Shown piece after piece: positions 43,626 to 52,017 of a DNA stretch of 64,000 nt. A program made the translations under genes and the position numbers. Under the pieces are notes generated by a model, which was not told the DNA's origin, searched no databases, and saw only the letters and a list, made by a program, of their open reading frames with translations. The stretch spans positions 3,187,001-3,251,000 of the forward strand of contig NZ_CP023865.1 in assembly GCF_003711105.1 (NCBI RefSeq). The letters run 5' to 3'. Source of the stretch: Actinoplanes teichomyceticus ATCC 31121. Its GTDB lineage: Bacteria > Actinomycetota > Actinomycetes > Mycobacteriales > Micromonosporaceae. Each line of letters begins with the position of its first letter. Position 1 is the first letter of the stretch.

Positions 43626-44741
43626 TCAGGCGACCAGGAACGTGCCGGCCATGAAGATCGTCAGGAAGACCGCGTGCAGCGCCGCGCCGACCATCAGCAC
43701 GACCCGGTCGACGGTCTGGTTCGCGCCCATCCGGGCCAGCACCAGGAAGATCGCCACCGCCTCCATGACGTAGCGCGCCGCCGACTGCATCGACCGGCCG
43801 CCGACCTCCGTCGACATCAGCAGGATCAGGGTGAGACCGGCGTGCGCCACCAGGTAGAGCTGGTCGCGGCGGAACCGGAACGGCCCGGCCACGCACGCCA
43901 CCAGCAGCACCACCGCGAGCAGCACCGTTCCGGCGTCCAGGACGGCGGCCAGCGTGGCCGGCTCCAGCAGGCGGTGCCCGGCGGCCTGCCGGATCGCGAC
44001 CACCCACGCCTCGCCCGGGAACGTGTACCGCCGGCCCCACTGGTCCTGGGCGGTGCTGAACGCCAGCGGGTTGCCCAGTTCGACCAGGCAGTAGACGCTG
44101 TAGCCGACCACGCCCAGCGGCACCAGCGCCAGAGCGAGCACGTCCGGCCGGATCCGGCGTGGCCGCCACCCGAGCTGGCGCAGGTACTCGAGCGCCAGCG
44201 GGGCGACGAGCAGCACCCCGAACAGCCGGGTCGCCGAGGACAGGGCGCCGAGCAGGCCGGCCGGCCACCAGTGCCCGCGGCGCCCGGCATAGAGCGCGCC
44301 GACGGCCAGCAGCAGGAACAGCGACTCGTTGTAGCCGATGAACAGGAAGAAGCCCGTCGGGAACGCGGCCAGGTACCAGGCGGCGCGCTGGGCCACCGCC
44401 GGGCCGAACTCGTGGTCGGCGAGCCGGTACAGCACCGCCAGCGCGCCGAACGCGGCGGCGTTCGCGACGAGCAGGGCGGCCACCAGCGCGCCGCCCGGTG
44501 TCACCGCGTCGGCGGCGTGCACCAGCAGCGGGTACAACGGGAAGAACGCCGGGAAGCCCGGGCCGAGGTGGTAGCCGCTCTCGGCGATGCGTACGTAGTG
44601 GCCGGCATCCCACTGGTTCCAGCCCAGGGCCACCGTCCACAGATCCGGCGCGGCGACGCCTCGGCGCGGCAGCCACGCCAGCGCGCTGACGGCCAGGTGA
44701 ACCACCGTGGCGACCGACCACACCGCCAGGGCCGCCAGCAA
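43626..44741 (-). CDS. PIG-V-like mannosyltransferase (GT-C fold)
   Basis: At least 371 aa; the only in-frame start is a TTG at 44741, and the coding frame appears to continue upstream without ATG or GTG, so the N-terminus is uncertain. About nine membrane helices. The early loop WNQWDAGHYVRIAESGYHLG holds the GT-C acidic residue (WD), followed by FPAFFPLYPLLV. Related actinobacterial proteins transfer mannose from polyprenyl-phosphate-mannose on the outer face of the membrane. Single-gene unit; 44742-45119 has no supported gene. Confidence 0.72.
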   Translation of the reverse strand: MLAALAVWSVATVVHLAVSALAWLPRRGVAAPDLWTVALGWNQWDAGHYVRIAESGYHLGPGFPAFFPLYPLLVHAADAVTPGGALVAALLVANAAAFGALAVLYRLADHEFGPAVAQRAAWYLAAFPTGFFLFIGYNESLFLLLAVGALYAGRRGHWWPAGLLGALSSATRLFGVLLVAPLALEYLRQLGWRPRRIRPDVLALALVPLGVVGYSVYCLVELGNPLAFSTAQDQWGRRYTFPGEAWVVAIRQAAGHRLLEPATLAAVLDAGTVLLAVVLLVACVAGPFRFRRDQLYLVAHAGLTLILLMSTEVGGRSMQSAARYVMEAVAIFLVLARMGANQTVDRVVLMVGAALHAVFLTIFMAGTFLVA

Positions 44742-45119
44742 CGCTGCGTGCCACGGGCGGCGACCGGGCGGCCGGACCGGGTCCGGCGCGGGACCGCGGC
44801 GCGCCGCCGTGTCCCGGGTGGGCTCCCCGGCCGGCAGGGTCTTGATCAGCGATTGAATGGCGAGACTCCCATCGATCGGACATCACTGGCGGACGGGAGC
44901 CGGCCGGCGGCGTGCCGGCGGCCGTCGCGGGCCGTGGTCACCCGGGCCGCCCGATCATGATCTTCACGGGGAAGAGCCTCGCCCACCACCCGGCGGGCCG
45001 GGCGTGGTCCCGCCGGGCCTGGCACGAACCCGGGACCGCGCGCGGGCCGCCGGGCCGTGCCGGTCGTGCCCGGCGGCGGCACGGTGGCCGTCCACGAGGT
45101 GAGCGACCGGTGAGGCGTC

Positions 45120-45419
45120 TGTGTCTACGAGAACCGGAACCTGTCCGGCGGACTGGTCCAGCGGTACACGTCGTCGGGAACGTTGTCGCGCACCCCGATC
45201 CCGGTGTCCGATCTGTACGACTGCAAGCGGGTCCGGATCGTGCACGGCCATGCGTCGTCGGCCACGAACAACACCAGGTGCGCCTTCGAGCTGTGGTGGA
45301 AGAACCCCGGCAACATCGACGACCATACGTACGTCGGCACGATGGCGCCGTACACGAGCTACGACGGCCTGGGCACCGGCGACGACGACACCAACGACGT
45401 CTTCAGCCCCGGCTGCTGA
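45120..45419 (+). pseudogene. Remnant of a small cysteine-rich secreted protein
   Basis: The frame from CVYENRNLSGGLVQRYTSSG through YDCKRVRIVHG to DDTNDVFSPGC has four cysteines. Its start resembles I36-type peptidase-inhibitor domains (CVYE...). A stop lies nine bases upstream and no start or signal peptide precedes it; only a TTG at 45183 could start a 78-aa version. It is probably a secreted protein that has lost its 5' end. Confidence 0.4.
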
Positions 45420-45426
45420 CCGCGGC

Positions 45427-45464
45427 GGGAAACACTGCCGGGCACGTCCTCGGCAGCGTTTCCC
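45427..45464 (+). terminator. Hairpin terminator
   Basis: gggaaac-a-ctgccg, 10-nt loop, cggcag-c-gtttccc: 13 paired bases with one mismatch. Eight bases after the stop of the remnant gene. Confidence 0.65.
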
Positions 45465-45581
45465 GGCTCCGAACCGGGCCACCGCGGCGCGGGCCGGACA
45501 CGCGACTGCGCGGGTGCGGCCCGCCGGAGCCGATCCCGGCCGGCACGTGGCCGGCGGGCCGGCGCCGCGCGGAAGGTGACC

Positions 45582-46622
45582 TCACGGCCGTAGGGTGCTC
45601 GCGTCGATGACGAAGCGGTAACGGATGTCGCCGGCGATCGCACGGTCGTACGCGTCGTCGATCTGCTCCGCGGTGATCAGCTCGACGTCGGCGCTGATGT
45701 CATGGGTGGCGCAGAAGTCGAGTGTCTCCTGGGTCTCGGCAATGCCCCCGATCATCGAGCCGGCCACGATGCGGCGCGCGCCGTTGAGGGCGCCGGGGGA
45801 GAAGCTCAGGGTCTCGTTCGGCATGCCGAGATTCACCAGGACGCCGCCGCGGCGCAGCAGGTTCAGGTCGGCATTCAGGTCGAGACCGGCCGCTCGGGTG
45901 CTGATGGCCAGGTCGAAGGTGCCGGCCAGGGCAGCCGTCGCCGCGGGGTCGGTCACGACGACGTGGTCGGCGCCCAGCCGGCGGCTGTCGGCCCGCTTGG
46001 CCTGCGACCTGGTGAGTACCGTGACCTCGGCGCCCATGGCGTGGGCCAACTTGACGCCCAGGTGCCCCAGGCCGCCGAGCCCCAGGATGGCGACGCGCTT
46101 GCCCGGCCCGGCGCCCCATCGGCGGAGCGGGCTGTACAGCGTGACGCCCGCGCACAGCAGCGGCGCCGCGGCGGCCAGGTCCAGGCCGGGGCTGATGTGG
46201 AGGGTGTAGTTCTCGTCCACCACGATCTTCTCGCTGTACCCGCCGTCGGTGGTGCGGCCGTCCGGCCCGACGCCGCTGTACGTCCAGGCGATGGCGTCGC
46301 AGTGCTGTTCCTCGCCGGCGGCGCAGCTGTCACAGGAGCGGCACGAGTCGACCAGACAGCCGACGCCCGCGCGGTCGCCGACCGCGAACTTCGTCACCTG
46401 CGACCCGACCGCGCTGACGGTGCCGGTGATCTCGTGGCCGGGTACGAGCGGGAAGACGGTGAAGTCCCAATCGCCGCGGGCGCTGTGGATGTCGGAGTGA
46501 CAGACGCCGCAGTACGCGATGTCGATCACGACGTCGTGCGGGCCCGGATCGCGCCGTTCGATCATGGTGGGGGTGAACGGCTTGCCGGGGCCGGCGGTGG
46601 AGCGGGCATGGACGGTGGCCAC
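45582..46622 (-). CDS. Zinc-dependent NADP alcohol dehydrogenase (cinnamyl-alcohol/YahK type)
   Basis: 346 aa, GTG at 46622. Catalytic zinc ligands CGVCHSDIH and GHEITGTV; structural zinc loop CLVDSCRSCDSCAAGEEQHC; Rossmann GLGGLGHLGVKLAHAMG; C-terminal EQIDDAYDRAIAGDIRYRFVI. This is the NADP-dependent aldehyde reductase/ADH subgroup. It lies 29 bp downstream of the SDR-GT2 pair on the same strand, so it could belong to the nucleoside cluster edge or be an unrelated neighbour. Confidence 0.9.
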   Translation of the reverse strand: MATVHARSTAGPGKPFTPTMIERRDPGPHDVVIDIAYCGVCHSDIHSARGDWDFTVFPLVPGHEITGTVSAVGSQVTKFAVGDRAGVGCLVDSCRSCDSCAAGEEQHCDAIAWTYSGVGPDGRTTDGGYSEKIVVDENYTLHISPGLDLAAAAPLLCAGVTLYSPLRRWGAGPGKRVAILGLGGLGHLGVKLAHAMGAEVTVLTRSQAKRADSRRLGADHVVVTDPAATAALAGTFDLAISTRAAGLDLNADLNLLRRGGVLVNLGMPNETLSFSPGALNGARRIVAGSMIGGIAETQETLDFCATHDISADVELITAEQIDDAYDRAIAGDIRYRFVIDASTLRP

Positions 46623-46651
46623 TGTTCGACTCCTCTGTGGGCGCGGCCGGG

Positions 46652-47374
46652 TCAGACCGACTGCAGGCGGATCATCCCGGTCGGGACGGCCGGGTCGAGT
46701 AGCGCGGGCCTGATCTCGACCTCACCGATCGCGATGTCGGCCGGCAGCGATGCGGCGAGCGTCACGACGAGCTTGCCGATGGAGTCGGGCGACATCTTGA
46801 ACGGCGAGCTGTCCGCCTCGCGGTTGGCGATCGCGCCCGGCGAGATCACCATCGAGCGCACGCCGTGCGGCCGTTCCTCCAGCAGGAGCGTCTCGAACAG
46901 CGCGCGGGCGCCCGCCTTGGTGCTGCTGTAGAGGGCGCCGCCCTCGAAGAACCGGTCGGCGGCGTGCGACCCGATCAGGATCGCCAGCCCGGCCGTCCTG
47001 CGCAGGTGAGGCAACAGGGCCGACACCATCAGGGCCGGCGCCGCGATGTTCGCCATCAGCGAGCCGTGCCAGTCGCGGGCGTCGGCATCGGCGACGCGCC
47101 GGCGCAGGCGGGTGGCCGCGTTGCACACCACCAGATCCACGCGCTGACAGTCGCTGCGGATCTCGTCCAGGGCTTCGGTCAGAGCGGCCGGGTCGGCCAG
47201 GTCGCACAGGTGCTCGGGCCCCACCGGATCGGCCGATCGGCTTCGGTTGATACTGACGACGCGATACCGGGCGGCCACCAGCGCTTCGGCAATCGCCCGG
47301 CCCGTGCCTCGGTTGCTGCCACTCACCACGGCGGTGCGTGGGTGGACGTCCTTCAGGTCCGACAAGTGCGTCAC
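46652..47374 (-). CDS. Short-chain dehydrogenase/reductase
   Basis: 240 aa, GTG at 47374 overlapping the glycosyltransferase stop (GTGA). Cofactor loop SGSNRGTGRAIAEAL, VCNAA in place of NNAG, catalytic Ser in ILIGSHAAD and YSSTK (YxxxK), so it should be active. The INRSR segment after the second strand suggests NADPH use. Its coupling to GT2 at the left edge of the nucleoside cluster makes a tailoring role possible; membership is uncertain. Confidence 0.85.
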   Translation of the reverse strand: MTHLSDLKDVHPRTAVVSGSNRGTGRAIAEALVAARYRVVSINRSRSADPVGPEHLCDLADPAALTEALDEIRSDCQRVDLVVCNAATRLRRRVADADARDWHGSLMANIAAPALMVSALLPHLRRTAGLAILIGSHAADRFFEGGALYSSTKAGARALFETLLLEERPHGVRSMVISPGAIANREADSSPFKMSPDSIGKLVVTLAASLPADIAIGEVEIRPALLDPAVPTGMIRLQSV

Positions 47375-48654
47375 CTGCCTGTCGTCGCGGTATGCGCCGG
47401 ACTCGGAACGGCGTTCAACACCGGCGAGAGCTGGACCGACGCCCCGATCCGGTACGCCTCGTCCAGCAGCTGCCGTCCCCACCGTCGCCAGAGGCCCTCC
47501 AACCGGGACGTGAGCACGACGGTGTCCATCGATCCGGCGGGCAGCGCTGTCCGCAGGCCGATGGCGTGGTGAAGCCGGTGCCGTCCGCCGTCGAGGTCGG
47601 GGCGCAGGGTCTCGTCGAACTCGATCAGTTCGGCGTCCGGCAGATCCGCGGGCAGGTGTCGCCCCGCGCCGAGCACGGCGATCCGGCCGGCGCGGACCGG
47701 CCCGGCGGCGCGTACGGCGTCGGCGATCTCGCCGCTGACGTCGCGTCCACGTGCGTTTTCCTGCCACTCGGTCAGCTCGCGGTACGCGTCGGCGATCGGC
47801 CAGAGCTCGTTGCGCCGGAACACCGCCCAGGTCAGCTCGCCCAGCGGATCACGGTGCAGGTCGAGGAAGTGATCGAGGTTGACGAACAGGCTTGCCAGAT
47901 TCTTCTCGGCGTCGCGGTCGTGCGGGCCCTCCAGCACCCATGCCGACCGGCTGAAGCTTATTTTTATACCGTGCCGGACCAGGCGCAGCCCGAGCTCCAT
48001 GTCCTCCGAGCCCCAGCCCGGAAAGGTCGCCGTGAATCCGCCGACCCGGAGGAAGTCGTCACGGCGGACCGAGCAGTTCATCGACCAGTAGAAGATCCAC
48101 GGCAGCGGGTGGCGGCCGGGCTCGAAGTCCAGCTCGGCCAGGTGCTCGTGGCGCCAGTCGAAGAAACGGGAATCGTGTCCGTGGCGCTCGACGACCGCGG
48201 CGGCGCCGCCCTCGGCGGCGAGCAGCTCGGCGAGACCGGGGGTCGGATCGTACGGGCGGTAGCAGTAGGAGTATCCCGCGACGGCGTGCCCGCCGGCCGG
48301 GCCGGTGGTGTGCGCCGTCAGGTGGGCGTCGAGGAATCCCGGGCCGGGAAGGGTGCCGCTGTCCAGGAAGACCACGATGGGAGCGATGGCGGACCGGGCG
48401 CCGCGGTTGCGCGCGGCGGACGGCCGGAAGCCGAGATCGGGCTGGTAGACGTAGCGCAGCGGCAGGATCGCCTGGAACGCGTGGCAGACGTCGAAGGTGT
48501 CGTCCGTCGAGCCGTCGTCGACGACCACGATCTCGAACCGGTCGCGGGACATGTGCTGCCGCACGAGGTGGTCCAGCGTGGCGCGCAGGTGACGACTCCG
48601 GTTGTACGTCGGGATGACGACCGACAAGTCGGGCGCCTCAGGGAGCGTGCGCAT
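47371..48654 (-). CDS. Family-2 glycosyltransferase with a galactosyltransferase-like C-domain
   Basis: 427 aa. The GT-A core starts LSVVIPTYNRSRHLRATLDHL, with VVDDGSTDDT and the metal motif FLDSGT in place of DxD. A Glyco_transf_7C-like segment follows: WSMNCSVRRDDFLRVGGF and FPGWGSEDMELGLRLVRHG. The C-terminal ~130 residues include LGAGRHLPADLPDAELIEFD, unlike simple GT2 enzymes. Divergent from the first phosphorylase gene across a 356-bp gap. No sugar is known in aristeromycin or coformycin beyond the ribose or carbocycle, so its role here is open. Confidence 0.8.
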   Translation of the reverse strand: MRTLPEAPDLSVVIPTYNRSRHLRATLDHLVRQHMSRDRFEIVVVDDGSTDDTFDVCHAFQAILPLRYVYQPDLGFRPSAARNRGARSAIAPIVVFLDSGTLPGPGFLDAHLTAHTTGPAGGHAVAGYSYCYRPYDPTPGLAELLAAEGGAAAVVERHGHDSRFFDWRHEHLAELDFEPGRHPLPWIFYWSMNCSVRRDDFLRVGGFTATFPGWGSEDMELGLRLVRHGIKISFSRSAWVLEGPHDRDAEKNLASLFVNLDHFLDLHRDPLGELTWAVFRRNELWPIADAYRELTEWQENARGRDVSGEIADAVRAAGPVRAGRIAVLGAGRHLPADLPDAELIEFDETLRPDLDGGRHRLHHAIGLRTALPAGSMDTVVLTSRLEGLWRRWGRQLLDEAYRIGASVQLSPVLNAVPSPAHTATTGR

Positions 48655-49010
48655 GACTCTCCTCTGTGGTGCGGGGGGTGATCACGGGTCACGGGCCGTG
48701 TCCTCGAAGCCAGCGCCGATCTTCGCCGGGCGGCGAGGCCCACGCTAGGGCAGATGCTGTCACCGCGCAACCACTGTCTGTTGTGGTCGACGGTTGTCCG
48801 GCATCGGAGTCTGCCTATACGCTGTCGCTGGCGTCGCCGGGCCCGCTGTCCGGTCGGCGACCAGCCGGACCCGCGGTCGACCGCGTCCGGATTGGCCCTT
48901 GCAGCGAACCGCGTCGCGGGATGCCGGCCGACTTCATCACCTTCCGGATGTGCCGGTCCAGGCTGCCTCATGTCACCGCACCTCGTCACTCAACGTCTCG
49001 GAGGACACTT
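48655..49010. other. Divergent promoter region of GT2 and first phosphorylase
   Basis: 356 bp between divergent genes. A good Shine-Dalgarno sequence (cggaggac) precedes the phosphorylase start. No clear palindromic operator or conserved -10/-35 pair was found by eye. Confidence 0.5.
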
Positions 49011-49838
49011 GTGATCGACCTCGGCATCATCGGTGGTACCGGCTTCTACCGCTTCTTCGAGGACGTGGAGTCGCTGACTGTGGAGACGCCGTACGGGGAG
49101 CCCAGCGCTCCCGTCACGGTGTGCACCTGGGCCGGCCGTCGCATCGGCTTCCTGCCCCGGCACGGGATGCATCACCAGTACGCTCCGCATCAGGTGCCCT
49201 ATCCCGCGAACGTGGCCGCGCTCAAGCAGCTGGGCGCCCGGCAGATCCTCGGGTTCAACGTGGTGGGCAGTCTGTCGGCGCACGTCGCCAAGGGTCACTT
49301 CCTGCTCCTCGACCAGTTCATCGACATGACCTGGGCGCGGAACGCCACCATCTTCACCGGCCTCTCCGGGGCCCATGCCGATCTGGCCGAGCCGTACTGC
49401 GCGCGTCTGCGGCGGCTGGCCATCGCGGCTCTGGCGGACACCGGCGAGGTCGTTCACCCGAAGGCCACGGCGCTGGTGATCAACGGGCCGCGCTTCCAGA
49501 CCAAGGCGGAGAGCCGCCTGTTCAACTCCTGGGGCGCCGACGTCATCAACATGACCCAGTCCTCCGAGGCCACGGTCGCCCGTGAGCTGGAGATGTGTTA
49601 CGTGAACCTGTCGTACTGCACCGACTACGGCGTGATCGCCGAGGACATCGCCCCGGCCAGCGGGGATGCTCCGGTGCGGCACATCGACGTCGTGTCGGAG
49701 TTCCAGGCCAACATCGGCCGGGTCGAGCCGATGATCCGCAGGACGGTGGAGGCGCTCACCGACGGCCCGGACTGTCCGTGCCGCACCGCTCTCGACGGCT
49801 GCTGGCTGGACACCGAGGCCGGGGCGACCCGCCGCTGA
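49011..49838 (+). CDS. MTA/purine-nucleoside phosphorylase homologue, diverged active site
   Basis: 275 aa, GTG at 49011 with ggagg upstream. MTAP-family fold: LGIIGGTGFYRFFEDVESLT, FLPRHGMHHQYAPHQVPY, NVVGSLSAHVAKGHFLLLDQ. Key base and ribose-site motifs differ from the family: NGPRFQTKAES (usually EGPRFST.AES), NMTQSSEATVARE (usually NMT..PE) and TDYGV (usually TDYD, whose last Asp contacts purine N7). In the aristeromycin/coformycin cluster of Micromonospora, MacI and MacT are unusual phosphorylases assembling neplanocin A and aristeromycin. This gene and the copy at 58638 are their likely counterparts, but which is which is not resolved. Confidence 0.85.
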   Translation: MIDLGIIGGTGFYRFFEDVESLTVETPYGEPSAPVTVCTWAGRRIGFLPRHGMHHQYAPHQVPYPANVAALKQLGARQILGFNVVGSLSAHVAKGHFLLLDQFIDMTWARNATIFTGLSGAHADLAEPYCARLRRLAIAALADTGEVVHPKATALVINGPRFQTKAESRLFNSWGADVINMTQSSEATVARELEMCYVNLSYCTDYGVIAEDIAPASGDAPVRHIDVVSEFQANIGRVEPMIRRTVEALTDGPDCPCRTALDGCWLDTEAGATRR

Positions 49839-49888
49839 CCCGTGGGTGGCCGGGCCGTGCCGCGACCCGGCCACCGAGCCTGCGGTGC

Positions 49889-50545
49889 TCAGGCGGCGGT
49901 GGTGTAGACCAGCGCGGCCAGCTGCCGGGTCAGCTCGACGGTCGCGGACCGGCTCGCGCGGTCGGGCCGCGCGATCAGCACGGCCTCCGAGCGGATCAGC
50001 GGCGGGCCGATGATCTTCAGTCCGTGTGCGGCCAGAGTCCGGCCCGAGTCCACGACGTCGGCGATCGCATCCGCGATGCCGACGTGGACGGCGTTCTCGA
50101 CCGCGCCGGTCATGCTGACGACCCGCGCGTCGATGCCGCGCCCGGCGAGGTCCCGGCGGGTGAGGGCGGGTAGCGCGGTGGCGACGCGCCGGCCGTGCAG
50201 CACGTGCAGGTCGCTGTCCTCACCGGCCGGCACGGCGTAGTGCACGGACGCCCGGCCGAAGCCGAGCGCCAGCAACTCGACGAGATCGCGCTCCGATTCC
50301 GCGACGAAGTCGCGCCCGGTGATGGCCGCGTCGATCAACCCCTCGGCGACCAGGGGAGGGATGTCGCGAGCGCGCAGGTAGAGGAACTCGGTGTTGTTGC
50401 CGGGGTCGCGGCACTGCAGCCGCTCGCTCGGCGTCCCGCACCGGTATCCCGCGGCCAGGAGCAGCTCGCGGGCCTTCGGCGCGAGCACGCCCTTGTGGGG
50501 CAGCGCGATGCGGTACGGCGGCGCTTCGCTGGTGAACTCGGGCAT
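49889..50545 (-). CDS. penA: HisG-like ATP phosphoribosyltransferase without regulatory domain (PenA-like)
   Basis: 218 aa. HisG catalytic fold: RIALPHKGVLAPKARELLLAAGY, LRARDIPPLVAEGLIDAAITGRD, and the PRPP loop IADVVDSGRTLAAHGLK. Actinobacterial housekeeping HisG is about 280 aa with a C-terminal ACT-like domain for histidine feedback. That domain is absent, and no HisZ partner is seen. HisG joins ATP and PRPP; in pentostatin and coformycin clusters a HisG homologue (PenA) starts the pathway by diverting this step. Convergent with the phosphorylase at 49011 and divergent from the core operon. The symbol is assigned by homology. Confidence 0.85.
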   Translation of the reverse strand: MPEFTSEAPPYRIALPHKGVLAPKARELLLAAGYRCGTPSERLQCRDPGNNTEFLYLRARDIPPLVAEGLIDAAITGRDFVAESERDLVELLALGFGRASVHYAVPAGEDSDLHVLHGRRVATALPALTRRDLAGRGIDARVVSMTGAVENAVHVGIADAIADVVDSGRTLAAHGLKIIGPPLIRSEAVLIARPDRASRSATVELTRQLAALVYTTAA

Positions 50546-50908
50546 CGTGCATCGACTCCTTCGGCGCGCCGTGCGTCGGTGTCCGCGTGGACGCGGTGAC
50601 GAGGGAAAAGTGAGGCCGCAAATAGTGCCGGCGGCCTACCGGCGTAAATGATCAAACCCTTTGCGGACGGCCCGCGGGCTCCCCGAGCATGGTACGTTCC
50701 TCAGCCACCGGAGAGAACATGTTCCGATCCATGATTGCAATGATGCAGGTGGATGCCATGTTGATCGTTGCCGCCCGTGGGCGGAAGTGCTGTCGGTGGT
50801 TGCGCCGTCGCGGTGCGTGAAGTAACGTCATCGGCGACCTTCAATTGATCATTCCGGTTGTGGGTCCATTCGAAGGGCTTCATTGGACGCGGCTTCGGGG
50901 AGCTGTCC
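50546..50908. other. Main divergent promoter region of the nucleoside cluster
   Basis: 363 bp between the HisG gene (minus) and the Gfo/Idh gene (plus), noticeably richer in A/T than the surroundings (for example ggcgtaaatgatcaaaccc and cttcaattgatcattccgg). It must hold the promoters for both units. The caattgatcattccggttgtg segment near 50842 could be part of an operator or promoter. No regulator gene in the window can be tied to it. Confidence 0.5.
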
Positions 50909-51916
50909 GTGAAATTCGCAGTAGTTGGCACGGGTTTCGGCGCAGTACACCTCTCGTGGTTGACCGAATGTCGGTCCGCGTCGGTCGAGGTGTTGTGTTA
51001 CAACAATGACGACAGTCGTGCCCGGCAATTGGCCGAAAAGCATGGCGTCGGGCAGATCAGCTCGGACCCGGTTGCTGTCATACGAAGCGGCTCGGTCGAC
51101 GCGGTGGCTGTGATCGCCCCGCCCGGCGCGCGGTCGGAAATTTTGACCGCGGCGCTGGATGCGGGCCTTCTCGTGGTCTGCGACAAGCCGTTGTCGGTCG
51201 ACGCTGGATCGGCGGAAACCCTGCTGCGGCAGGCCGAGAAAGCGGGGGTCGCCGGATTCGTGACCTTCCAGTGGCGGCTCAACCGGGCGTTGCGGCAGCT
51301 GCGGACGATGCTGCGCGAGGGCCGGCTCGGTCGTCTCGTGGCGCTCGATCTGGAGTTCCATCACGACTTCCTCAGCGGTCCGCGGACCGCCTGGCCGTGG
51401 CGGCACGATCGCCGCGTCGCGGGCGCGGGAGCGCTCGCTGATCAGGGAGTTCATCTGTTCGACACGATCCTGTGGTTGACCGGTACGCCGTGGTCGGTGG
51501 ATGCCTGCCGGACGGACACGGTCTTCGCGTCCCGGCAGACGCCCCACGGGGTGGTCGACGGGGAGACGGAGGACGTCGCCTCGCTCCGGCTCTCCGGCGG
51601 TGCCGGCGCTTCGGCTCGCATCTTCGTGTCCCGCGTGTCCGCCGGCTATCGATCGATCCGGATCCTGGTGCAGGGCGAAAAGGGCACGGCGGTCCTTTCA
51701 CTGGACCCGGACGACGGTTCCGGGAACCTCCGGGTCAGTGTTCTCAAACAGCCGGTGGAAGTAACGGAATTCGGACCGGACGCCATGAACGTCTATCGTG
51801 CAATCCTTGGTGAGGATGCCGACGCGGCCGATGTGGCGACCTTCGCGGACGCCGTCGCGGCGCAGAAACTCGTGGATCAGGCGCTGTCCCGGGTAACGCA
51901 TCCGGAACGCGACTGA
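50909..51916 (+). CDS. Gfo/Idh/MocA-family NAD(P) oxidoreductase
   Basis: 335 aa, GTG at 50909 with cggggag upstream. Rossmann VKFAVVGTGFGAVHLSWL, the EKP-type motif in VVCDKPLSVDAGSAE (DKP, with the catalytic Lys), and a C-terminal beta-sheet domain with ALADQGVHLFDTILWLTG. The family oxidises or reduces sugar and cyclitol hydroxyls. It directly precedes the inositol-phosphate-synthase homologue, so oxidation of the five-membered cyclitol phosphate is the natural inference for a carbocyclic nucleoside pathway. Confidence 0.88.
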   Translation: MKFAVVGTGFGAVHLSWLTECRSASVEVLCYNNDDSRARQLAEKHGVGQISSDPVAVIRSGSVDAVAVIAPPGARSEILTAALDAGLLVVCDKPLSVDAGSAETLLRQAEKAGVAGFVTFQWRLNRALRQLRTMLREGRLGRLVALDLEFHHDFLSGPRTAWPWRHDRRVAGAGALADQGVHLFDTILWLTGTPWSVDACRTDTVFASRQTPHGVVDGETEDVASLRLSGGAGASARIFVSRVSAGYRSIRILVQGEKGTAVLSLDPDDGSGNLRVSVLKQPVEVTEFGPDAMNVYRAILGEDADAADVATFADAVAAQKLVDQALSRVTHPERD

Positions 51917-52017
51917 TCGCATTCCCAATCTATTGATAGGCGTTTTGACAATCGCTTATGACCGCGCGTGCGCGTGGCTCCAGGACAGTCCTGGAAAAAC
52001 ACAGATTGGTGGTATTC

